NCBI GenBank assembly: GCA_964433225.1 | Contig: CAYSQA010000015.1 | Coordinates: 1 to 9,578, forward strand | DNA: 9,578 bases | Direction of reading: 5' to 3' | Origin: CG2-30-36-39 sp964433225 | Lineage (GTDB): Bacteria > Patescibacteriota > Microgenomatia > UBA1400 > PJMF01 | Shown here: one piece after another, positions 1 through 6,483 of the stretch | Numbering within the stretch: position 1 is the first letter of the stretch | Layout of the letters: each line of letters begins with the position of its first letter | Notes under the pieces: generated by a model | Seen by the model: the letters and a program-made list of their open reading frames with translations, nothing else | Databases searched by the model: none | What the model was told of the DNA's origin: nothing | Program-made: the position numbers and the translations under genes

Positions 1-1630
1 CTTCCTCTGCCCAACCATCATCGAGGGTTAAGTTAATTCCCAGCCAATCTAGAGAAGGTTTGGTTTGAAAAGATTTCTCGAAGTAATAATTGGTGTTACC
101 TGCAAATAAGTTTTGATAGAATTTAGCGGTGATCGGATATTTATCAGGCAGTCTGGACAGACTGGCCCAACCTCTATTAGAAGATAAGATATAAAAATCT
201 GCTGTCGCTAATTGTTGATCTATTTTCTGCCATTTTTGGTCATTGTCTTGGTCAAAAATAGAGATTGGTTCTGTTTGGTAAGCAATATGTTTTCCTGGAG
301 CATAGCCCAAAGGCAGTGCATCATCCCAATATTCGTAAATAATTTTTTGTTGAGGATCAATATTTTCTCTGATCCAGTAGGTAGCACTAATCCTAGGATG
401 ATCGACCAAGAATACTTTTAAAAACATTAGTGGCCATAATAAGATTAGTGAAATAAATAATAAGTTAAAAATAAATAGATTCCTTTTAATTTTTTTCACT
501 TGCTGAAGCCGACCAATTCCAGCAGCTCCGATAATGGCAAACCAAGGATAAAGAAAATAAAAATAGCGAAGACTTTGTACAAATTGGAGTCCTTGAAAAA
601 TAATGAAACCAACCAGCCAAATAATGATAGTTCCCAAGAGTGATTTTATTTTTTTACTGACTATCCAATAAAGACCAATTAAAACAAAGGTGCTTTGCCA
701 AATACCCAAACCAAAAAATAAAATATTTTTTAAACTAAATAAAACTGGAGTTCTTTCTAACCACTGCATTGATGGAGGATAATTGGCCGCTGGATTGGTC
801 CAAGATTTTAGAACAGCTAAGTTCTTGATTAGTTGAGGAGAGATGGTTGGCTTTAGCCAGGAAGTGAAAGCAAAATATTCAGGGTTGAATAATCTTAAAC
901 TTAAATATATTGCTAAAGAAAAAATCAGTCCATAATGAATTAATTGGCTGATGGTTTTGTTTTTTTGTTGAGAGTTAAAAACTAAGCTAAACATGAAAAA
1001 ACCCAGTAGAGGTGAAAAGAAAATAGCTGATAATTTACTGGCCAAAGCCAAGCCAAAACTAACACCAGCTGTTATTAAATAAAACATTCCTAGTTTTTTA
1101 GTTATTTTAGTCAGAAGTTGTAAAGTTAATAAACAAAAAAAAGTCAAAAATGGATCAACAGTAAAGAAGTGGGAAAGTTGAATTGGTAAAACAGAGAAAG
1201 CATAAAATAGGCTACTCCATAGAGGTAATTTATGGTCTAGTTGGTGTTTTTTACTGATAAATTCAGCCAGCTTATAGACCAAGAGAATATTGAGTGTCTC
1301 TAAAATAATAGTTAAATATCGGCCTAAATTAGTAATGTTGGCAAAACTTGGTTGATCGATTAAAAAATGGCTGATAAGTTTGGTTAAAACTACTGGTAAT
1401 GAACCATAAACATAAAAAGAATAGGGAGTATTTCTAACTTGTAGTGGTGAATCAGCTGAAAAATAAGCTGAAAAAGACTCAGGAATTTTGAGTGACTCTA
1501 CTACCATGACTAAAAATCTTTCATCCGGATGCAAAAAACTGCCTTGATCCCAATTAACTCCAACTAATCTAATAGCCAGGCCTAAGAGCAAGATAGTCAA
1601 AACAGATAAAGTTTTTTTCACAGTCACCAT
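1..1630 (-). CDS. GT39/PMT-like membrane glycosyltransferase, C-terminus cut by window edge
   Basis: A single open frame of 543 codons starts at 1630 and leaves the window at position 1 without a stop, so the gene is partial at its C-terminus. The protein is polytopic, with a first membrane helix at about residues 7-25. Residues 34-38 read HPDER, the acidic loop pair typical of the PMT/ArnT-like superfamily (GT39/GT83). A second loop carries TVDPF with Asp159, and RYFYFLYP at 355-362 fits the late 'RY..P' region of the family. After the membrane part comes a soluble domain containing HPRISA and YEYWDDALP, as in other bacterial members. The last visible residues (DDGWAEE) resemble the family's C-terminal end, so probably only a few dozen residues are missing. 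Such enzymes move a sugar from a polyprenyl-phosphate carrier to a lipid or protein acceptor outside the membrane; substrate and acceptor cannot be read here. A GTG three codons downstream (1621-1619) is an alternative start. It is divergent from the DUF2298 gene, a known genomic partnership. Confidence 0.88.
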   Translation of the reverse strand, partial: MVTVKKTLSVLTILLLGLAIRLVGVNWDQGSFLHPDERFLVMVVESLKIPESFSAYFSADSPLQVRNTPYSFYVYGSLPVVLTKLISHFLIDQPSFANITNLGRYLTIILETLNILLVYKLAEFISKKHQLDHKLPLWSSLFYAFSVLPIQLSHFFTVDPFLTFFCLLTLQLLTKITKKLGMFYLITAGVSFGLALASKLSAIFFSPLLGFFMFSLVFNSQQKNKTISQLIHYGLIFSLAIYLSLRLFNPEYFAFTSWLKPTISPQLIKNLAVLKSWTNPAANYPPSMQWLERTPVLFSLKNILFFGLGIWQSTFVLIGLYWIVSKKIKSLLGTIIIWLVGFIIFQGLQFVQSLRYFYFLYPWFAIIGAAGIGRLQQVKKIKRNLFIFNLLFISLILLWPLMFLKVFLVDHPRISATYWIRENIDPQQKIIYEYWDDALPLGYAPGKHIAYQTEPISIFDQDNDQKWQKIDQQLATADFYILSSNRGWASLSRLPDKYPITAKFYQNLFAGNTNYYFEKSFQTKPSLDWLGINLTLDDGWAEE

Positions 1631-1634
1631 TATA
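1629..1634 (-). promoter_or_regulatory. Perfect TATAAT -10 box overlapping the GT39-like start codon
   Basis: Read on the minus strand, a perfect TATAAT lies across the first two bases of the ATG at 1630-1628. Seven bases (GGTGACT) then separate it from an in-frame GTG at 1621-1619. If this box is used, transcription would start at or next to that GTG and the ATG would lie upstream of the transcript. No convincing -35 hexamer is seen 16-18 bp upstream. TG occurs two bases before the box (TGCTTATAAT), close to but not exactly an extended -10. Confidence 0.5.
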
Positions 1635-1679
1635 AGCAATTCATACAGGTTTTTTCTCTTAGGTTTTTAGAGTTAGTTT

Positions 1680-1688
1680 TGGTATATT
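1680..1688 (+). promoter_or_regulatory. Extended -10 promoter (TGGTATATT) of the DUF2298 gene
   Basis: TGGTATATT matches the extended -10 pattern TGnTATAAT with one mismatch in the hexamer. Its last base is 7 nt before the ATG at 1696, so the expected transcription start falls on or next to the start codon. There is no Shine-Dalgarno sequence in between. The -35 region has no good TTGACA match, which is common for extended -10 promoters. It shares a 65-bp divergent region with the promoter of the GT39-like gene. Confidence 0.55.
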
Positions 1689-1695
1689 TAAGCTT

Positions 1696-3908
1696 ATGTT
1701 TTCAAGTGTTATTTATTTGCTTTTTTTAGCTTGTGCTACACTTTTAATTCAAGTCATTGGTTTTGGTTTAATCTTAATTTTTTCACAAAAAAAACAGTTG
1801 AATGAGAATCTTTGGGCTTTTGGTAGAATTGTTGGTTGGTTAGCGCTGGGCTTAGTAATTTGGTTTATGGCTCATTTTATTGGAGTTAATAGTGATTTTG
1901 GTTTTTGGTTAGTATTTACCGGTTTTGTTGGTTGGTTATTTTTCAGTAAGTTAAATATTATTAGTCAATTTAGATTTTTTCTAAAAAAACATCGAAAAAT
2001 TATTCTCTTTCAAGAATTAATTTTTTTACTTGGTTTTATTTTTCTTGGTTTAGTGAGAGCTCACAACCCAGATGTGTTGGACTTAGAAAAATTTATGGAT
2101 GCTGGTTTGATGCAGAGTTATCTCACTTCAGCCAAGTTACCAGTTGAAGATATGTGGTTAGCTGGAGAGAAAGTTAACTATTATACTTTTGGTCATTTTT
2201 TAGGTAGTTTAATGATTCGTTTTTGGCATTTACCAATTGAGTTTGGTTATAATTTTTTATTAGCTTTTATTTTAGGCTTAATGATGGTTGAAAGTTTTGC
2301 TTTGGTGAGAATTTTTTTAACACCTTTTTTAAAGAAAAAAAATCAGAGTTTAGTTTTACTAATAACAGGTTTGGTTGGTTTATTATTAGTTAACTTTGGT
2401 GGTAACACTCATCCAATTTGGTATTTTATCCAACATAACTTTTCTTTTGATAAATATTGGTATCCAGACGCAACTAGATTTATTGATCGTACTATTCATG
2501 AGTTTCCAGCCTACAGTTATATCGTTAGTGATCTGCATGCCCATGTTTGGGGAATGCCAGTGGTGTTGTTGATGATGCTCGTTTGTTGGCGCTGGATGGA
2601 NNNNNNNNNNNNNNNNNNNNNNNNNNNNNNNNNNNNNNNNNNNNNNNNNNNNNNNNNNNNNNNNNNNNNNNNNNNNNNNNNNNNNNNNNNNNNNNNNNNN
2701 TTTGGGGAATGCCAGTGGTGTTGTTGATGATGCTCGTTTGTTGGCGCTGGATGGAGACGATGCAACAGGCCAAATTAAGCAAAAAACTAGCTTGGACAAA
2801 CTTAATCAGCCAACAGTGGCTAAAAGAAGCTGCTGTTTTGGGAGTCCTTTTGGGGGTATTAGCTATGACTAGTACTTGGGATATGATGATTTATGGTCTT
2901 TTATTGGTAGTTTTGGGTTTTTCACTTTTGATTTTATTTACTGAAAAATTTTGGCTGTTTTTTATGGCTGGCATTGTGGCTGTAGTTTTTGCTGGAGTTA
3001 CAGTTAGTTTGTGGTGGCTAAATTTTACTTCTATCTCTGAAGGGGTATTTTTGGCCTATGAACACTCCCCTCTTTGGCAATTATTAGCTTTGTGGAGTGG
3101 TCATTTTGGGTTGAGTTTAATTGGTGTTGGGTTGGTTTATTTAATTTTTAAAGATCAACAAAAAAATCCGCAAAAAATATTTATAGCTAGTTTATTAATT
3201 ACGGCTTTGATTTTATTGATTTTGCCAGAAGTAATCTTTTTTAAAGATATTTATCCCAATCATCCTCGAGCTAATACGATGTTTAAATTTACTTTTCAAG
3301 CTTTTATAATCATGAGTTTTTTGGTGGCTTTTGGTTTGGGATTATTGACCCAAATTACTAATAAAACTAGCTTAGCTAAGCTAATTAAAACTCTTCTATT
3401 GAGCTTATTTTTGTTGGTTATTATTGGTTTTATGACTTATCCTTTTCTGGGTTACCCAAGCTACTATGGAGAATTTAAAAACTATAAGGGTTGGAATGGT
3501 TTGGATTGGATGAAAAAGAGTTATCCAGCTGATTATCAAGCTATTTTATGGTTGAGACAACTCAATGATAAGGCAATTGTGTTGGAGGCTGTTGGTGAGA
3601 GTTATAGTAAAAAAGCTCGAGTGTCTGTTTTTACTGGGTTGCCTACTGTGTTGGGTTGGCGAGTTCATGAATGGTTGTGGCGAGGTGGTTTTACTATTCC
3701 AGGTCAAAGAACCACCGAGGTTAAGACTATGTTTGAACAGCCTCTTTCAGCTGAAGCTCAAGCTTTATTTAAGCATTATCAGGTAAAATATATCTTTATT
3801 GGTAGTCAAGAAAGAGAAGTTTATAAAAGCTTAAAAACAAACGATCTTCTCACTTTAGGAGAACTGGTTTATGCAAAAGATGGGACTTTTATTATTAAAT
3901 TGAACTAA
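1696..3908 (+). CDS. DUF2298 (YYY-motif) polytopic membrane protein, interrupted by an assembly gap
   Basis: Two apparent half-genes flank the N-run: residues 1-301 end at the gap and the rest resumes in another frame after it. Removing 2601-2755 (100 Ns plus one copy of the 55-bp duplicate) joins them in frame as a 685-residue protein, within or slightly below the usual range for the family. Using joined numbering, DUF2298/Chlor_Arch_YYY hallmarks are: EKFMD (131-135), the name-giving YYTFG (162-166), SDLHAH (278-283), an Asp-rich loop before NTMFKF (475-480), and GLPTVLGW followed by HEWLWRG (595-612). About a dozen hydrophobic segments precede a soluble tail from roughly residue 535. The biochemical role is not established; family members often lie beside PMT-like glycosyltransferases, as here, so a role in lipid-linked sugar transfer at the cell surface is inferred. 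The start is supported by the extended -10 box just upstream; no Shine-Dalgarno is present. Confidence 0.92.
2546..2600. repeat. Left copy of 55-bp duplicated contig end
   Basis: These 55 bases are identical to 2701-2755 and end exactly at the first N. They encode the DUF2298 stretch from WGMPVVLL to CWRWM. Because the copy abuts the Ns on both sides and merging restores the reading frame, it is best read as unmerged contig overlap, not a biological repeat. Confidence 0.95.
2601..2700. other. Assembly gap of 100 Ns
   Basis: Exactly 100 Ns, the conventional placeholder for a gap of unknown size. The flanking 55-bp identity indicates that the true gap size is negative (an overlap) and that no sequence is missing. 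Confidence 0.95.
2701..2755. repeat. Right copy of 55-bp duplicated contig end
   Basis: Identical to 2546-2600 at all 55 positions and starting at the first base after the Ns. The offset between copies is 155 bp, which is 2 modulo 3. This explains why the downstream half of the DUF2298 gene appears in a different frame. Confidence 0.95.
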
Positions 3909-3911
3909 ACT

Positions 3912-4694
3912 ATGAAAATCATTGTCGGCCTAATTCCTTTGTTAGCAATCTTAACTGGCTTGTTGGTTTACAATCACAACGGCAAAAAAGAGATTTTACG
4001 TTTTGATTTAGTGCAGTTTTTTTATGCTTTTATTTTAATGCCCATAGCCTATATTTGGTTTAAAGGTTTTATTTTTATCCTTTTAAAAAATGAATTGGGA
4101 AATGAGATTTCTCAAAATGAACTGTTTTTTTGGGATACAGTTTACTCAGTCTTTTTCTTGTTTTTATCTGCTTTTGTGGTGATTCATTCCTTAACTAAAA
4201 GTTTTGAATTAAAGAGAAGAAAAGATCCTCTTTATGATATGTTTGAACATTCAGAGTACTATCATTTATGGTTTTCTCACACCAGCTTATTTGTTGGAGC
4301 AATGGTGCTTACGACCTTAATTTCAGCTTTAAATATTTGGGTTGATTTCTCTTTTTTTATTCCTAAAATGGTTTTTTATTTAATTTTGTTAACGACCCCA
4401 TTGTTGGCAGGTGTTATTTTTAAGGCTTTTATGATTTCTGATTTTGGTGATTTTCGTTTTCTTAAATTAATGAAGTTGTTTGTTGGGATTTTCTTTTCAA
4501 TTCATGGATTAATTTATATTTTAATTGAACCAAGTTTCTCTGGTGAAAAAATAATGTATTGGTACATGACTAATGTTTTTGGCTTTTTATCAATGATTTC
4601 TTTATTTCATACTTCTGAACCAGGCCCGATCCCTATTCATAAGCGGTTGACTAGTAAAGCCAAGTTAGTGATTAATAAGATCGTTAGAAAATAA
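3912..4694 (+). CDS. Uncharacterised polytopic membrane protein (260 aa)
   Basis: I do not recognise a named family. The protein has about seven hydrophobic segments, near residues 1-20, 32-58, 76-96, 122-146, 150-175, 187-208 and 214-233. A charged cytoplasmic-looking loop (KSFELKRRKDPLYD, about 96-109) is followed by an aromatic/His stretch, HSEYYHLWFSH (113-123), the most distinctive part. The C-terminus is basic (KRLTSKAKLVINKIVRK), pointing to a cytoplasmic tail by the positive-inside rule. It starts 3 bp after the DUF2298 stop with no Shine-Dalgarno, so it is almost certainly co-transcribed and perhaps translated by ribosomes that have just terminated upstream. Its position suggests a helper role with the DUF2298/GT39-like pair, but nothing in the sequence gives a reaction. 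The gene ends immediately before a strong terminator. Confidence 0.85.
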   Translation: MKIIVGLIPLLAILTGLLVYNHNGKKEILRFDLVQFFYAFILMPIAYIWFKGFIFILLKNELGNEISQNELFFWDTVYSVFFLFLSAFVVIHSLTKSFELKRRKDPLYDMFEHSEYYHLWFSHTSLFVGAMVLTTLISALNIWVDFSFFIPKMVFYLILLTTPLLAGVIFKAFMISDFGDFRFLKLMKLFVGIFFSIHGLIYILIEPSFSGEKIMYWYMTNVFGFLSMISLFHTSEPGPIPIHKRLTSKAKLVINKIVRK

Positions 4695-4697
4695 AAA

Positions 4698-4732
4698 AAA
4701 CTCCCTATTGCTAGGGAGTTTCTATTTTTTTT
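4698..4732. terminator. Bidirectional intrinsic terminator between convergent genes
   Basis: A perfect 10-bp stem (AAACTCCCTA at 4698-4707, paired with TAGGGAGTTT at 4712-4721) closes on a four-base TTGC loop. On the plus strand it is followed by CTA and a run of eight Ts (4725-4732). On the minus strand the stem runs into a T tract given by the As at 4693-4700. It lies between the stops of the genes ending at 4694 (+) and 4737 (-) and can serve both. Confidence 0.93.
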
Positions 4733-4736
4733 GCTT

Positions 4737-5564
4737 TTACCTAATTTCAAAAATAACAGTGATTGTTTTGGTCATTTCTTGAGAACCTGGCTCAAGATTA
4801 ATGGCCATATCTTCCATGCCGCCACCAGCCATTGGTAGCATTGTTTTATAGGCAATTGGATATGGTTGAATATAGCCACTCTCACTTACTTGAATGATCT
4901 TCACGATTTTTTGTTTTGAGTCTTTTAAAATCGTGTTGGCTTTAGCTTCGGCATCTTTCATTGCTTCTGCTAATAATTCTTTTTCTAGTTCGGCGGTGTC
5001 ACCAGCTTCAAAACTAGGTCCGCTCACATCAGTAGCATCTGAATTGATTAGTAAAGTTGAAAGTTCTGATGATTTACTAGCGTCTTCTACCGTAATTGAT
5101 AATGAGTTGCTGGCTTTCCATTTTTTCACAGTTTTATATGGTCTGCCGGGGACTCGATACATTAAGTCACTTTCCATTGGCATGATTTCATTATCGCCCT
5201 CATAAAGGATGTCTTCATACTCATAGACTTGTAGATTTTGAGTTTTAATATTTTTGGCTTCGATCCCAAAATTCTTGACTTTATCAACCAAAGCATTAGT
5301 TTTTTCTGTTAACTCTTTTACAGCTTGATCCTTATCAACATTTTCAGCGTTTACCGTTGCATAAAAATGAGCTTTTTGATTAAGTTGAGAACCATCAGCA
5401 TGACCAGTGACAGTAATAGTGGCAGGACTGGCCAACTGGATTGTCCCCCAGGAGAATCCGCGAACTTGGGTGAGAAAAACTCCAGCTACAAGCACTATTA
5501 ATAAAATAGGTAAAAATAAGTTTTTAGGTTTATTTTGGAGAGGGGTGGGCATTTCCGTTTGCAT
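4737..5564 (-). CDS. SIMPL-domain (DUF541) membrane-anchored protein
   Basis: The 275-residue protein has a short N-terminal tail, one membrane helix at about 15-33, and then an extracytoplasmic SIMPL/DUF541 domain from about residue 47 to the end. Recognisable family blocks are ITVTGHADG (50-58), the helix DQAVKELTEKTNALVDKV (79-96), GIEAKNIKTQNLQVY (100-114), NSLSITVED (153-161), and the segment AEAMKDAEAKANTILKD (199-215). An insert at about 118-148 (acidic, then a basic RPYKTVKKWK) separates the two halves. The domain is found in periplasmic or surface proteins and in a kinase-interacting animal protein; its bacterial role is poorly defined, with links to envelope stress. No catalytic residue can be named. 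It begins 21 bp after the PEGA lipoprotein stop. An alternative ATG lies at codon 5, but the upstream extended -10 box favours the first. Confidence 0.87.
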   Translation of the reverse strand: MQTEMPTPLQNKPKNLFLPILLIVLVAGVFLTQVRGFSWGTIQLASPATITVTGHADGSQLNQKAHFYATVNAENVDKDQAVKELTEKTNALVDKVKNFGIEAKNIKTQNLQVYEYEDILYEGDNEIMPMESDLMYRVPGRPYKTVKKWKASNSLSITVEDASKSSELSTLLINSDATDVSGPSFEAGDTAELEKELLAEAMKDAEAKANTILKDSKQKIVKIIQVSESGYIQPYPIAYKTMLPMAGGGMEDMAINLEPGSQEMTKTITVIFEIR

Positions 5565-5573
5565 AGTGCCTAC

Positions 5574-5582
5574 ACTATAGCA
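5574..5582 (-). promoter_or_regulatory. Extended -10 promoter (TGCTATAGT) before the SIMPL gene
   Basis: TGCTATAGT fits TGnTATAAT with one hexamer mismatch. It lies in the 21-bp gap between the PEGA gene and this gene, ending 9 nt before the ATG at 5564. The transcript would have a leader of about 0-3 nt. No clear -35 box is seen. It would allow the SIMPL gene to be expressed separately from lon and the lipoprotein gene. Confidence 0.45.
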
Positions 5583-5585
5583 AAC

Positions 5586-6461
5586 TTAATTCTGCTCTGC
5601 ACTGGTTGAAGCAGTTTTTTGGCTATATTGGTTGCTAATCCAACCCAATTGATTTTGAAATTCGATGCCAAACCAACCTTCAACCTCTTCTTTAAGGGGG
5701 TAGATTTGGCCAACGACAGCAAAACCCAGTTCTTTACCAAGGTTCGATGGTTCTTCTCTGACTCTTAGTACTTCTTGATCATTAACAAAAAAGCCAGTGG
5801 TTAGAATTTGGATATTATCTTGGTTAACCTTACCGAGCAAACTAGTTGGCTGAGCTGAAGTTGTGGCTGGTACTACTTCTAGTTCCTCTTTTTGTTCAAT
5901 TGGCTGAAGTTCTTTAGCCAAAATAACAGTGAGAGTAATATGGTGATTTTTAATCACATTAATAGCTTTTTGTTGAGTCACATAAGATGGGAGGCTGATC
6001 TCAAAAGTGTGATTACCCTCTGTGATATCTTCTATAATCAGTGGGCTGAATTGTTTGACTCCGTCATCAAGGGTCAAGATGGCGTTATTGGGGATAGTTT
6101 GAAACTCAAGCTTAGTGTCTCCGGTTTGGGCCATTTCGTAAATAGTACCACCAGAAGTTTCTAGACTAATATTTGGTTGCCACTCAACGACAGTAATGGT
6201 TCCTTTATTCAGAGTAATCGGGATGTCATAAGGGACCAAGCTGGAGTCATCAGGCTGGATCCTGAGGTTGTAGTTTCCTGGTTTGATTTTTTTATTAATA
6301 TAGGGAGTTTTATCTAGGTATTGATCGTCAAGAAATAAGCTGGCACTGACATCATTAGTAATAACTTGAAGACCTGCTTGCTGTTTCCAAGTGAGAGGAT
6401 TACAACCAGCAAAAACTATAGAAGAAATCAATAAAAAAACGCCAATAATTAGTTTTCTCAT
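5586..6461 (-). CDS. Lipoprotein with two PEGA domains and a C-terminal SH3-like domain
   Basis: The 291-residue protein begins with a lipoprotein signal peptide: basic MRK, a hydrophobic core, then FAGC with Cys20 as the likely lipidated residue. Two PEGA-type beta domains follow. The first, about 30-95, has the hallmark order ASLFLDDQYLDKTP then IKPGNYNLRI. The second, about 116-182, has NAILTLDDG, SPLIIEDITEGNHTFEISL and QQKAINVI. A Glu/Pro/Ser/Thr-rich linker (about 184-210) leads to a bacterial SH3-like domain at about 228-281, with LRVREEPSNLGKELG and GWFGIEF-x5-GWIS, a fold often associated with cell-wall binding. It is therefore probably anchored outside the membrane and contacts the envelope surface; no enzyme domain is present. 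It starts 22 bp after lon and 21 bp before the SIMPL gene. No Shine-Dalgarno is seen, and an extended -10-like box lies 8 nt before the ATG. Confidence 0.85.
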   Translation of the reverse strand: MRKLIIGVFLLISSIVFAGCNPLTWKQQAGLQVITNDVSASLFLDDQYLDKTPYINKKIKPGNYNLRIQPDDSSLVPYDIPITLNKGTITVVEWQPNISLETSGGTIYEMAQTGDTKLEFQTIPNNAILTLDDGVKQFSPLIIEDITEGNHTFEISLPSYVTQQKAINVIKNHHITLTVILAKELQPIEQKEELEVVPATTSAQPTSLLGKVNQDNIQILTTGFFVNDQEVLRVREEPSNLGKELGFAVVGQIYPLKEEVEGWFGIEFQNQLGWISNQYSQKTASTSAEQN

Positions 6462-6469
6462 TTAAAGAT

Positions 6470-6478
6470 AGTTTACCA
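6470..6478 (-). promoter_or_regulatory. Possible extended -10 promoter (TGGTAAACT) before the PEGA lipoprotein gene
   Basis: TGGTAAACT in the lon/PEGA gap has the TG extension but only four of six matches to TATAAT. It ends 8 nt before the ATG at 6461, which has no Shine-Dalgarno. The call rests mainly on the spacing being like that of other starts in this window; read-through from lon is an equally simple way to express the gene. Confidence 0.35.
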
Positions 6479-6483
6479 GACTT

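Noticed and set aside
212..421. A 69-codon plus-strand open frame.
   Set aside because: It lies antisense inside the GT39-like gene, whose frame shows clear family motifs throughout; it has no start signals of its own.
2546..2755. The 55-bp direct repeats flanking the Ns could be target-site duplications of a mobile element hidden in the gap.
   Set aside because: Target-site duplications are normally much shorter. The copies abut the Ns exactly, the N-run has the conventional length of 100, and collapsing the repeat restores one intact conserved gene.
2386..2799. Minus-strand open frames crossing the N-run.
   Set aside because: They exist only because Ns are read as open and the duplicated contig ends are mirrored on both sides. 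Their real residues are antisense to the DUF2298 gene.
5892..6164. A 90-codon plus-strand open frame opposite the PEGA lipoprotein gene.
   Set aside because: It is a shadow of the well-supported minus-strand gene with no domain or start signal. The same applies to the plus-strand frames at 4894-5205, 6614-6814, 6932-7210, 8705-8938 and 8997-9224.
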